A stretch of 64,000 nt of DNA from Carposina sasakii (taxonomy: Eukaryota; Arthropoda; Insecta; Lepidoptera; Carposinidae). Within the stretch, counting starts at the first letter, position 1; each line of letters opens with the position of its first letter. Below, in pieces: positions 1 through 10,850 of the stretch. Location: NCBI GenBank assembly GCA_014607495.2, contig CP053154.1, forward strand, positions 2,666,001-2,730,000. The letters run 5' to 3'. The notes beneath the pieces were generated by a model. That model was not told where the DNA came from. It worked only from the letters and a program-made list of their open reading frames with translations, and did no database searches. Position numbers and translations under genes: made by a program.

Positions 1-1977
1 AAGAAATTATGTTCATTTATATTATAGTCGACAAAATCGAAAAACTTACATAAATCTGTCTTGACATAATCACATTTTAAACCCATTTCTAAAGAGTAAG
101 TACTAAACCTTACTAGCATTAGTAATTAGTAGCTTATTTAAATTATTCCGGGTTTTACATTTCTCCTTCCGAGGGAATGTTTATTTTCGGCTTATCATCT
201 CGCGGCAGTCGAATTCTAAGTGACACAGTAATACATTATTTAAATAGGATTATACTTTCAAACACGACACAGTTTTGAAAGCCTTCTTATAATATTTAAA
301 TTATAATATTTAAACAGAATATGTAATTTTACTAGCTACAAATTTGTTTGCGTTGTAAATTGCATATAACATTTAAAATCTATAGTAATATGGGTTAAGA
401 AATGTTATGAATTTTTATTTATTATGAACGTGACTGTGAAATCTCCTTCGTAATCTCGTAGTTCCGACCGTCTGGCCACTATATTTTGGGAACACAGCTA
501 TGTGTTTATATCTATGTGAATTTTTCACAAGCTTCTAGTAGCAAATTCTCAATTATTATGTTGGTTATTTTTAAACATTGCTTGTTATTTATCAAGAATG
601 GATTCTGGTTGTGCTTACCTTTCTTTAGGAGATCTATCTTTGACGGAATAACCAGTTAGGTCATGGTTGGGTCACTCACGCCCTTTTGATGTCAGATCAG
701 TCTGTAAAGGCTTCTATCATGACCGATATATGGGGGATACTTTCTTGAGCTACTTGCTCGCATTTTTGCTTTTTTATAAATGAGATTTTTGTGTGGGACT
801 CTTTATCGATAATATCTTAAATTCTTTTTCATTCTTGTTACATTCCTCAAGCGACGCAACTCTGTAAAAACTGTTTCCAATAGCGACAAATCTATTCTCA
901 AAATTTGTTTTGGTTGCTTTGTTTTTGCTGGAATTCTGCAAATCTCCGTTTTAATTAATTAAGTGCTAAAATATACTCTGCTAGAAATTTACAAGTCCAA
1001 TGATATCTATAGGTAAATTCAAGTTATAAAGGACCGTCGAAAAATTCAAAACTTAACTGCCAAAGTTTTCTCGTTAAAACTTTTAGTAATTGAATATTAA
1101 AATGGCTCGTTCAATTGATGATACGACAGTAATACCTACGGTTGAATGAAAGCAGTGGAAAAAACCATCGAAGTAATATTTATTATGTAGGTACCTACCA
1201 AATTTTATAAATCATTAGTAGTACTTGGAACCTGAAAATTATGTTAAAACATATGTTAAAACGTTTAATTCTGAGTAACCTTAATTCGTTTAAATATTTA
1301 ACGGGGACAGATGTTAATATTAATTATTAGATACGCCAACATCAAAAAGGAGCTTAATTTTTCTTTTAACATGGGAATTTATTTTTCGGTTGCCAACAAA
1401 ACATTCGCATTCTAAAGTTGTAAGAGAATTGAAAATAGCAAAACGAAGGCAAACAGTAGTGCCGCGTAAAATTGAAGATACGTTCAAAATTTCGTATGAC
1501 CAAACTGCGGTGTCCCGCAGTTTTCTGTTTGCACAAGTTAGTAGAGTAAAGAATTGTGTTCCAGGTTTGATTCAATAGTTTTATGCGAACGTCTATCTGT
1601 TTTTGTGCAGACATGTACTATTTTTGCGTTACTTTTCAGTCACGTGGTAGTTACATAATATTTTATCTAAGCATATTTGAAGAGCAAATAACTACACATA
1701 TATTCGATTTGTGAACTAGATTTAGTTAAATATTGACTTTGTAATAAATAGCATTAGTGACCTAGCTTTCATCGCACATTCTTTCCATAAAACGAACTGA
1801 ACTTACCTACTTAAATCCTTTATTTTGTTTTAACGGTCTTTACTTTTTCGTAAAAATTGCATGTGTGTGTATATAATTAAAAAAGAAAATATCACATTTT
1901 CAACAAATTAAAATCGCAACAGGACTAATAACATTTTTGACATTAATCTGAGCTTTCTGTATTAACCGTACAATAAT
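1..1977. other. AT-rich DNA, no gene seen
   Basis: No open frame here has recognisable protein features; the longest are about 60-80 codons on overlapping strands and look like chance. The only local structure noted is a perfect 14-bp tandem duplication of TTATAATATTTAAA at 287-314. Confidence 0.6.
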
Positions 1978-1988
1978 AATGACTCGTT

Positions 1989-2324
1989 GATAGCCCAGTG
2001 GTTACGACGTGCACCTTCCAAGAGGGAGGCGTTAGTTCGATCCCATTCACGGGCCTGTACCAATGAATTTATTCATGTACAGATTTTAATGTTGTAAAAT
2101 TGTCACTTAGCTCGTGCCTCGGAAAGCACGTAAAACCGTTGGTCCTGCGCCTGATATCTCTCCGGTCGTGTCGGCTTTCCGTCCCTTTGGACTATGAGAG
2201 TGAGGGAATAGAGAGTGCATCTGTGTTTGCGCACACACTTTAGTACTATAATATCTCCTGCGTACTTGGCCAATCTCCATAGAGATTGGTCGCCTTGGTC
2301 GAAATACGTTCGGAGATCATCATC
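1989..2324 (+). mobile_element. Full-length tRNA-headed SINE (family A)
   Basis: The 336-bp unit starts with a tRNA-like promoter: an A-box-like TAGCCCAGTGG at 1991 and a B-box-like GTTCGATCCC near 2035. It ends in a short ATCATCATC tail. It is flanked by a perfect 11-bp target-site duplication AATGACTCGTT at 1978-1988 and 2325-2335. Related copies occur at 28520-28675, 43715-44013 and 61105-61175. The head is not a functional tRNA gene because no full cloverleaf follows. Retroposition by a LINE is inferred from the family type. Confidence 0.88.
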
Positions 2325-2335
2325 AATGACTCGTT

Positions 2336-3018
2336 ATTATGAGTAAAACATCGCGATCGTCTGCCACTATTAGAACTTAGGTACTGTAAAAAGTAAATTA
2401 TCAAAGTGCAATCAGTAAGGTAAAAGAAGTGAAAGTCATTGTTTTTTATGTTATTTCCATATTTATACTTGCTTGCTTCTAATACAGAATAAGGGACTTT
2501 TTACAGCCATTAGGTATCCCACTGCTGGTCAAAGGCCTCCCCAAACGCTACTACAACTTCCTAGAAAATATTTTTTCTGTTTTTTTTTAATAATCAGTAA
2601 GTTATAACTTACTCAAATATATTTGACCGAACAAAGCGAGAGCAAGTCCATAAACTTTCTAACACTCCCTTATCCCTTAATTCTGACATCTCAGCTAATT
2701 ACTAAGCTGCGATATACGCTGCAAAGTTTCACTACATCTTTGCAACATTTCAAAAACTCCTTTGATACACGTTCGCTTTTGAAGTCACGTAACCATGAGA
2801 CAAAGTTCGTCATGCAATGGAGACTAAAAGCAGATTACCATCAGTAATTAAACCGTGTGTGCAATCATGACGCTGTACGGCAAATGAGACCCACAGTTGA
2901 GAAGGATGGAAAGCAATATTGTATTGGATAACTCCGAGTAGTACTTTTGTTGATGGATGTACCTACAAATGTCTACTGTATGTAACACTTCCTTCGTTCT
3001 TTCCATCACCTTATTTAT
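2336..3018. other. AT-rich DNA with one LINE-tail scrap
   Basis: Mostly non-repetitive. Around 2505-2562 the text TCCCACTGCTGGTCAAAGGCCTCCCC resembles the CCACTGCTGGACGTAGGCCTCCCC core seen complete at 16203 and 59341, so this is probably an old copy of the same LINE 3' end. No gene is recognised. Confidence 0.45.
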
Positions 3019-3142
3019 AGAGTTAGCGCAATATGGCTTCCTTCGAAATTCATATTGGCAAAATTTGTTTTACGGCTGGCAGCCTACTTGATACCTATCC
3101 TCCTCGGGTGTAGCTAAGTGCCAATGTTTTTAGAATATTAAA
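3019..3142 (-). mobile_element. SINE fragment (family B)
   Basis: The GCGCAATATGGCTTCCTTCG text and the following CTCCTCGG...TAGCTAAGTG segment match, in reverse, the 3' half of the SINE at 24686-24925 and the copy at 6750-6960. The head is missing and no target duplication was found. Confidence 0.5.
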
Positions 3143-4340
3143 ATCCATTAATGAAACAATTTCAGAGGACCGAACTCGGGACTGAAATCGAACCTATATC
3201 GTCTGAACAATTAAAACTTTTGTTCGTTGACCTAAACTTCAATCACACTGAACCATTGGAAAATAAGTTTAATATCAACGAAAAAGTTAACACTAAGAAT
3301 AGGTACGGCTGTCCTAGTACATATTCATTATTCACCTTTTCATTAAGTGTGCTTTCCCAGCAACTGTAGAGGCCCTCTGGCCTATCTAGGAACACGAGTC
3401 AAGTTAGTCAGTAAATCAAGTGCTTTCCCAGGCTAGTTTACTCTTCTCAACTCGATCCGTTAAAACGTAGTGGTGCGTAAATGTTTTTAGCAGTTGGAAA
3501 TCGGCTCGCCAAACTCAAAATCTCTAAGTCCCGCTAATATGTCAGTAGTTCATCGACGAAGAACCGCCGCCGGCGACACTTTTCGCCGTCAAAGCGATAC
3601 GACAAAGCACCCCTTTTTCGGCGCAAAATGGAGGGAACGCGATAACCTCTCAAAGTCAGGTAGTTGCTACTGGGAATTTAGCATACCTTTAACATTAAAC
3701 AGTTTCTCATAATATTCGTGATTTTGTTACTTAGGTAAAAGCTTGTATTTAAGCTTGTTATATAAAGTGCTATCTGTATGCATGCACAAACCTAAGTACT
3801 TGGTTCAGCTAAAGGTTTTTATAAAAGTCATGCACATCTAGCAAAAGATATTAGGTATATGAAAAAAAAAATGCAAGAAACTTAGTGAATTCTGAAGTCA
3901 AAATATTATAAATGCAAATTTATTTTTTGTTGTTACCTCTTCACGCGTCAAATTATTATTGGTACACAGGGTACACTGGTAGGAGTTAGCCTGCATGATG
4001 AAATCACGGGCGTGCGCTAGTTCTGTATATACGCATTTTACGGTATAAGATTCGAAAACAAGAAATGTAACAAACAAGAAATTTTCTATTACATTGAACC
4101 TCCGTAAACCTCTTGAGTTAAGTGATTCGACAGAATATGTCTATTTTAAACCACGTTTCTAATAAGCGCTTAATTAATTGACACGAGTCTAGTTTAGGTA
4201 AAACCACCAACTAAATAAATCGTGTCTGGAATAGAAATAATAACTATTACCTAAAGTTAATTGAATTATCGAAAACTTCACGTAGGCGATGTACCTGCAC
4301 GCGAAATTTTGCCTACTGGAATTATTTTTAGTATCCTTAA
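3143..4340. other. Gene-free stretch with a GC-richer patch
   Basis: No coding gene is recognised. The patch about 3495-3665 is more GC-rich and of higher complexity than its surroundings and carries a 72-codon open frame with no family signature. It could be a regulatory element but nothing proves that. Confidence 0.35.
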
Positions 4341-4564
4341 TCTATACTTATATATATATATATATATATATATTAATATTATAAAGCTGAAGAGTTTGTT
4401 TGTTTGAACGCGCTAATCTCAGGAACTACTGGTCTGATTTGAAAAATTCTTTCAGTGTTAGATAGCCCATTTACCAAGGAAGGCTACAGGCTTTACAACA
4501 ACCTGCCCGGCTTCGCACGGGTGCAACGCCCCCTCACGCGGACGAAGTCGTGGGCGGCCGCTAG
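4341..4564 (+). mobile_element. Non-autonomous Helitron
   Basis: Begins with TC after an A and ends with CTAG before a T, the A|T insertion rule of Helitrons. The GC-rich GCGGACGAAGTCGTGGGC just before CTAG is the typical terminal hairpin block. A (TA)12 microsatellite at 4349-4372 has expanded inside the 5' end. Related copies are at 6070-6332, 9965-10133 and 34245-34285. Confidence 0.75.
4349..4372. repeat. (TA)12 microsatellite
   Basis: Twelve uninterrupted TA units, located within the 5' part of the Helitron copy, so the expansion came after the insertion or arose in this copy. Confidence 0.95.
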
Positions 4565-6069
4565 TACTTAATAGTATAACAGATATTATTATATTAGCAG
4601 CAGCTCACAATTTCGATCCCAAAACCTTGAATCCCCGTTTGTTCCATTCTCATGTTAATTTCGGGAAATCTTTGCTATCATATATATAGTTACATCATAC
4701 AAAAAACATACTCTCTAAGTTTCAGAGCTCTAAGGTGAGCGGTTTTGACTGTGTGTTGACACATAGTCAGTCGGTAATTTAGGATAAAGCATTTTATATG
4801 TCGGTCACGGATTAATCACGTTTTACCTAGATGCAGACAATAATTACGTAGGTTACGTTAAAGTTAAGGTGCCAATGTTGATTTCGTCTTTACTATTGAC
4901 GTTTGGTATTCAAGTGAAGTCCGTAAGCATTACGAGTATACTGGATCTATGCCAGCATCACCTGCACTGTACGTTCGCTAGCAAATAGATGGCTTTGGCA
5001 AAATCAAAGCCTTTTCCGTGAAAATCTCGTAAAGCTGTCGTTAAGTAATTCACAGATATAGGTGAATATTTATGGCACAAGAAACGCTGTGCAAATCGTT
5101 TACCCAAATTCAAGTTAGGAAAAGCCGCAAATATGCTTCGACTTTACATTATCTACTATTTAAAGTATTGATAATAGAAAAAGTTGTACCTATTCATGAA
5201 ATTCTTTGTAACAACGAACAACGCAAATGGCCGCGAGCAATTCTCTTGAATTATGCTGTCTTGGGTGACATCGAGTAGGGATCACAATTGGCCTATGAAG
5301 AGCCGTCAAGAGAATTGTAAGGATGCTGGCACATGGATATAACTCAGCTTAGGTTTGTAAAAGCCCTTATTTTTCAGTAATTTCAAAATATAATAAAGAT
5401 GTAGGTCGAAGAAAAGTACTTAATAATGCAAAAAATATATATATTTTGCCTTTCAATTTTTTAAGGTTATATATTTGCAATCATATAAAGGTACTCATAT
5501 TTGTTTCATGCGTATTACAACCGTCATCAAAAAAGTTCATGACACCTTTTCTCTAGATATCGGAAAAAAACTTAGGTTTTCGTTTATAAATATTAGAAGC
5601 GTGATACTAAGGTAAGTACTACACATTTTTATTTAAAAAATAAACAATAAAAATTATCATTATTGGAGCATCCAGAATACCATTGAATATGTATGTATAA
5701 AAATACCCTAATGCACACAGAATCTGACAACTTCCACCAAAACTGAGTAACTTGAAAACACGATTTGGGGACGAGTTTTGAGCAAATGGGGAAGGGTCAT
5801 TGAGGATTACAATTCGAGTTTGGCATTCTCTGAGATTCCGAAAATGAGAACGTATTATTTCATCTCCTACGCAGTGGCCAGTTCGTGTAGCAAATACAAA
5901 TTGGAGGTGTTCAGATGACGTTTATTTATAGAAAACTTTCGACTACGGCGACTCTTCTGCATAAGAATCGGCATTAGCATCGGCAAGAAAAAGGATTTTA
6001 TATATACATATAATAAAAATGTAACGAATCACTATCTGTACATAGAATATATATGAGAAAAAATATTTT
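4565..6069. other. AT-rich DNA, no gene seen
   Basis: No open frame with family features. Several AT-rich tracts only. An open frame of 68 codons at 5072 has no recognisable motif. Confidence 0.5.
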
Positions 6070-6332
6070 TTATATATATAAAGACCTTTATTAACGCAAT
6101 AGTACCCAAAAAAATATTTTTTTGAATTTTTGTATGTTTGTCTGTGCGTTTGTATACGCTAATCTCAGAAACGGCTGAACCGATTTCGATGCAGTTTTCA
6201 GTAATATATTGTGACAGGTCCCACTTAACATATAGGCTACTTTTTATCCCGGGAAAATGTTTTAAACCCGGATAATTTGGACATTTTGTTTTTTCTGTAG
6301 TCCACGCGGACGAAGTCGCGGGCGTCCACTAG
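6070..6332 (+). mobile_element. Helitron remnant
   Basis: Ends GCGGACGAAGTCGCGGGC...CTAG at 6329-6332 followed by T. The body (CGCTAATCTCAGAAACGGC, then ACCGATTTCGATG) is the same as in the copy at 4341. The 5' boundary is approximate because the start lies in AT-rich sequence. Confidence 0.65.
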
Positions 6333-6749
6333 TATAAAATATAATTGGAAATATCATCAATATCATATTAACGAAGCGGTGTTTATTACCAGCCTATCAA
6401 ATTGGTAACGTAATATTGAATATTACCTATACCTCCTGAGTTTCATAGAAATTCTCCGTAGTATATTGAACAATAATCATGTTATATCGAATCTCACATT
6501 TCATGAATAAGTTTTCTATAGTGGACTTTAATTATGTGTGTTTTTATTTGATACCTAAAATAATTTATTCTTGCTAATAAGGCGTGCCAGGTCTGAATTG
6601 TTATCAATATTTACGATGGGAGAAAGGATGAAATAGTGAGAGGCAAATATCACTCAGTAGTTTATACAACGCATGTACATATGACTTTTGTTGATTATTC
6701 TAGAACTTTCCTTCTTCCCTTGGTAAGTTCGTTATTACACGAGTTACAC

Positions 6750-6960
6750 ATATCATCATCATCATCATCCTACCCTTATCACATTACTTATTGGGTCGGC
6801 GCAATATGGTTTCTTTCGAAACTTTCGAACCCTTCTTGGGTAAGCTAAGTAAAAATCTGTGCATGAAATAAATTCAGTGGTACACAGACCCGTGACTGGG
6901 ATCAAACTCACGCCTCCTGACCGAAAGGCGCACGGTGCCCATTGGGCTATCACCGCTATA
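6750..6960 (-). mobile_element. SINE (family B), minus strand
   Basis: Read on the minus strand it begins with a tRNA-like head (B box seen on the plus strand as GGGATCAAACTC near 6898) and ends in GATGATGATGATGA. It is flanked by an 8-bp duplication AGTTACAC at 6742-6749 and 6961-6968. The body matches 24686-24925. Confidence 0.75.
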
Positions 6961-6968
6961 AGTTACAC

Positions 6969-7383
6969 GAAAAAGTACATAAAAACTCTTCTTGTAAGCC
7001 CTAATTTTGGTAAGTTTTATGAACGAAACCATGGATAACGATATCGTTGTAGTTATATAGCAGTTACTTGAGGCGTTGGATTTCATTTTGCCTGTGTAAT
7101 TATGCTCTGTCGCCAAGCAGACAAATAATTAATAGCATGAATAAATCATAAAACTTTTGTACATTTATTTATTTATTATTCTAATACTTTGGGACAAGTT
7201 GTCTACATTTAGAAGCAAGCTTTTCTAACGGGGTTTCATTAGAGTTAAATTCATTTTGTGAAATTTTGAACGGGAATAGTTTAACTTTGATGACTGTTAG
7301 TGAATGCCGGAGTTAATTTAATAGTGTAGAGTTTATGAGCAAAAATTTCATTATTAACAATCTCGTACAGTGGGTTGCGAAAC
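6969..7383. other. AT-rich DNA, no gene seen
   Basis: No gene or repeat is recognised between the SINE and the next transposon remnant. Confidence 0.45.
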
Positions 7384-7600
7384 TATTATTGACCCCCGAC
7401 GGGAAAAGAGGAGTGTTATAAGTTTGAATTGTGTATGTGTGTGTGTGTGTTAGTCTGTCTGTGACATCGTAGCACCCAAACGGATGAAACGATTTCGATT
7501 CTGTTTCTTTTCTTTAAAAAATTGGTAATTCGAGAGTATTCTTAGCTACAATTAATTAAATCTGATTTAGCCATTTGGAAGATACTGAGGAATGAAAGTG
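7384..7600 (+). mobile_element. Unclassified transposon remnant
   Basis: Text such as GACCCCCGACGGGAAAAGAGG followed by a (TG)n run near 7433-7450 and CCCAAACGGATGAAACGATTTCG looks like a dispersed insect repeat of Helitron-like style. No termini could be fixed. Confidence 0.35.
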
Positions 7601-7752
7601 GCATTTAAAAATCTAATGTTTACAAATATATATACCCTTAAGTGATATAAAATAATAAATAAGCTATGAGATTTAAGACTTATTCCCTTAAGAAATATTT
7701 TGTAGCTGTATCAGCATCTGGATCTCAGCGAATAATTCTATGTTTAGTTTAT

Positions 7753-7924
7753 TGGGCGTTTTCCCACTAGACGACACGGCTTTTTTGGAAGCAAAAATAA
7801 ATGTAAGATAGTACCTATGTCTCGTTTTTTCACGAGATGAAACGACGACGACACTGTCCCTTATACTAGATGACGAAATGTCGTGGTCGTGTCTTTATCG
7901 TGTCGTCTAGTGGGAAAACGCCCA
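7753..7924. mobile_element. Foldback (MITE-like) element with perfect TIRs
   Basis: Terminal inverted repeats of 25 bp match perfectly: GGGCGTTTTCCCACTAGACG at 7754 continuing to 7778, and its reverse complement at 7899-7923. The pairing may extend one base (T/A) outward. The internal sequence is non-coding. No convincing target duplication is visible, so the superfamily is undecided. Confidence 0.8.
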
Positions 7925-8243
7925 TTCAGTATTGTTATCCTTGGCTCGTCGAAAAGGTTCAAAAACATTGCAAGAACTGTAACCTTTATATGAAGCATCG
8001 GAAGTATCTTCTAGGTGCTTAAGCCGGCACCTTTGCGGAATCCATAATGGGGTCGTGACGAAACTGTCGATCCGCCAATAACATGCAAATAAAAAATGCT
8101 CCTTGTACCGTTTGTCTCTTTGCCACAAGACGTTTTTGGAAAAATAGGGTGATATTTTATACACGATACATGTAATGTTATTTAAATTCAGATATTTTTA
8201 CACGTGAGTAGAAGATACTACTTCTGTTATGATATTTTTTTTT
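7925..8243. other. AT-rich DNA, no gene seen
   Basis: An open frame of 85 codons on the minus strand starts at 8164 and runs into the foldback element. It shows no family features and is judged to be chance. Confidence 0.4.
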
Positions 8244-8420
8244 TGCTGATGCAGGGCTTGGCTAGAAAATATCAGCATATCTATCCCTGCATGTAAGAGT
8301 CGACTAAGGAACTCAAACATTATCTCAAGTAATAAGCTAACAACATGTCACTAATCGTTTACATCTGTCCCAGATTATTAAACGTGGCCGTGGATCTCCT
8401 TTGTGACCCTGCAGTTCTGA
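8244..8420 (+). repeat. Dispersed repeat, copy 1 of 3
   Basis: The segment around GTAAGAGTCGACTAAGGAAC and AACATGTCACTAATCGTTT recurs in diverged form at about 31800-31945 and 59850-59970. It is non-coding and I cannot assign it to a class. Confidence 0.55.
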
Positions 8421-8445
8421 CTACGACGAAGACAACAAAGACAAT

Positions 8446-8606
8446 ATAAAAATATAAAATAATTATTCAGACATTTAAAACACATTGACCTAGTCCCACA
8501 CTAAGATCCCTAAGGTTTTATGTCGTGGGTACTAAGCAACAGTATATAAATACATAGATGAGTATAGAAACATCCGTGACTAGAAAACAAACATCGATAT
8601 CCATAA
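8446..8606 (-). mobile_element. SINE fragment (family C)
   Basis: The text CCTAGTCCCACACTAAGATC through GTGGGTACTAAGCAACAGTA to AAACAAACATCGATATCCAT matches the copies at 35920-36112 and the split copy at 19022-19110 plus 23070-23400. The tRNA-like head is missing here. Confidence 0.65.
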
Positions 8607-9964
8607 ATATATTATTAAGCTTGATATTGAGCTCTGTATGTTAATCAGTGCACTCTAGGGACCGAATATTGAATTTGAGCCATCTGAATTTAACAGCACC
8701 CAAGCTCTTAATTAGTTACTAACAAAGTTGAAATTTTCAAGGCTTCCCCTAAACTTGTCAAGTATATAACTTTCTAAGATTTAGGTCGCTTTCAGAATCT
8801 CTCGCGCAAATACTTACCTCAACTTTACAAGGTATATTCTGGTTATTTATATGATGCCTTATATTATTTAGCCATAACATTACGATGTTTGATAATTTGG
8901 AAAATTATTGAAAGAAATTTTATAAGAATTGCGCTCTATGACCATAATATCAATTACTGGCATTGTATTCGTTTGAGTCGAATAAATGAATTAAAATTTA
9001 ATGAAGATGAAAGTGTAGGATAATAACCGAATTAAATAAAAATTATGAGTTTCATAAAAATGTAATCATCACAAGTATAGAAGTTGTACTCTCAACAAAA
9101 TACTTAATAACATATAAATACGTGAATAACCTAAAGATATTAAGCTGTTCAAAATAAAAAATCAACATCATAACAGATCCAGATATATATCTAAAAAAGA
9201 ACTTCAAATACATTTTCCACTTGCATATATTTACACGAACCATCTTAAAGGCCGATAGCTTCGAAGCGAAAAATGTCGGAAATCTAAAAAGCTTCCGATT
9301 GTTAGGGCACGAGAACGGCTCAATCTGACTGAGTGCTCAAGCGAGCTGGGGCTCATATTGAACCAATGACTAGCTCTTTCGTATTAGTCAAGTTACAATA
9401 CGGCTAAATTGTAGGTAATCGCGGTGGGTGTCACAGGGTTTATTTTGGTATGGAAAGTTTTAAATGCTCAGGTTTGAGGGAGACAGTAGGCCCCCTATGG
9501 TTGAAATGATGATGGTTATGCAATGTTTTTAGTGTATAGTAACTCATGTTCGCTTTTGCCAGTGGTTCATCGAATTTAACATTATTTCGTATATTTACAA
9601 CAATTCCACCAATAGGTAGCGTTTAGACTTCATCTACGTTATTTGATGAACAAGCGTAATGAAGCCTTTCCAATAGAGGAAATTTCTCGAAGACGAGCGT
9701 CTATAGAATCCATCGAGATATACTTTGTCTAAGCCCTTTAACCCTACTAATACCAGGAAATATGAATGGATAGTAATTAATACGGTGATTATTGGATGCG
9801 CAAGGTTAGAAAGCGACAATAACACTGTGATTGATTTCACACAGAATACTCGTAGTTAAGCCATATCTATCTATCTACACATCCACAAATAAGTACACAA
9901 ATCAGGAACACTGCCTATTTTAGCTATACCTATAACCAGCTCCAGAGAAAGACATATAAACATA
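8607..9964. other. AT-rich DNA, no gene seen
   Basis: Only short open frames without signatures on either strand. Confidence 0.45.
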
Positions 9965-10133
9965 CTAGTGGACGCTCGCGACAAAAAACAAATCGTCGAA
10001 ATTATCCGGGATAAAAATATATTCCCGGGATAAAAAGTAGCGGTAGGGATAAAGAGTACCAAACATTCATCCATCCATACATCTATCCATTCATCCATAC
10101 TCACAAACTTTCGCGTTTACAATATTAGTAAGA
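9965..10133 (-). mobile_element. Non-autonomous Helitron, minus strand
   Basis: On the minus strand it begins TCTTACTAATATTG after an A and ends CTAG before a T. It contains a CATC-rich tract at about 10065-10105 on the plus strand and the GCGAAAGTTTGTG text common to this family. Confidence 0.75.
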
Positions 10134-10275
10134 TTTAATAATTAATGATTGTATAAACACAAGGGTAAAAGTGGAATCTAATTTCATTTATATCCTTCGA
10201 GACATCTTACAAAGAACATTTATGAAGAAACGAGACAATAATATTACAGTAAGAAAACATAGTTACCCAATAATA

Positions 10276-10279
10276 ATAG
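10276..10279. repeat. Target-site duplication of G1, left
   Basis: ATAG here is repeated at 16142-16145 directly after the 3' LTR. Confidence 0.75.
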
Positions 10280-10565
10280 TGTAAGGTAGTTCTTAGTTGT
10301 TTACATAAACAACACAGTCAGGCTTTATAAGCAGGCGCCATCTTGCGCTCGTGTTCAGTTCGTTTTACGCTTCTCTCTGGTGCAGTATCGGTCTTGGCGA
10401 GCTCTGGGTATCGTTATTATTTTTGTTCACTTTATTTTATGTAATTTGTGTGATTTTTGCTTTGTTCCACAATTAAAAGTCTAATTGAATTGTAAATAAT
10501 TAAAATCTTGTTATTGTGTTTGGAAATTGTTTTTTTTTAAAGTTATTTCGTTCTAAAACTTTATA
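10280..10565 (+). repeat. 5' LTR of G1
   Basis: Starts TGTAAGGTAG and ends CTTTATA. I read it as identical to the copy at 15856-16141 over 286 bp. The last base is ambiguous because an A follows in both contexts. It holds the promoter described at 10324. Confidence 0.93.
10324..10360 (+). promoter_or_regulatory. LTR promoter: TATA box plus initiator
   Basis: TTTATAA at 10324-10330 is followed about 30 bp later by TCAGTT at 10355, which matches the arthropod initiator TCAGT. The same pair exists in the 3' LTR. Transcription would start near 10355-10357. Confidence 0.6.
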
Positions 10566-10580
10566 TCAGAAGTGTGGGAT
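10566..10580 (+). other. Primer-binding site of G1 (tRNA-Leu-like)
   Basis: TCAGAAGTGTGGGAT begins at the base after the LTR. Except for one extra T it is complementary to the 3' part of a tRNA-Leu, starting five nucleotides inside the CCA end. Element G2 has a similar site, TCAGGCGTGGGAT, in the same position. The tRNA assignment rests on family knowledge, not on a search. Confidence 0.6.
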
Positions 10581-10687
10581 ACGTATTCATCGTTCCCATT
10601 TGTTAGCCATCCGATTTTGTGTATTTTGTGGAACAGAGTATAAAATTTACGGTTGAGTGAATTATATTTTCTTGTTCGTGTTAAAAC

Positions 10688-10849
10688 ATGTCTGATAGTG
10701 GTGATCGCGATGGTCGTTCACGAAACAGAGCTCGCCGACTCGATGATGGGCATAGAGGACGTGATCGGGCTCGAACGCGTACTCCCCCGCGTACTGATTT
10801 TCTCGAACGGTTAGATTCTACCCTACAAACGATTTTTATCTCGGATTGA
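10688..10849 (+). pseudogene. Gag N-terminus of G1, cut off by a frameshift
   Basis: This frame opens with ATG 108 bp after the primer-binding site and encodes 53 residues, rich in Arg, Asp and Ser (N-terminal MSDSGDRDGRSRNRAR), before a TGA at 10847. The run of five T at 10833-10837 is where the frame changes: dropping one base would carry it into the long frame that follows, which has no better start upstream. N-termini of this kind are usual in insect Gag. I infer that 10688 is the real gag start and that the break is either recent decay or an assembly error in a homopolymer. Confidence 0.75.
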
Positions 10850-10850
10850 T

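Noticed and set aside
1989..2060. tRNA gene
   Set aside because: A and B boxes are present but the cloverleaf is not, and the unit is a SINE with tail and target duplication.
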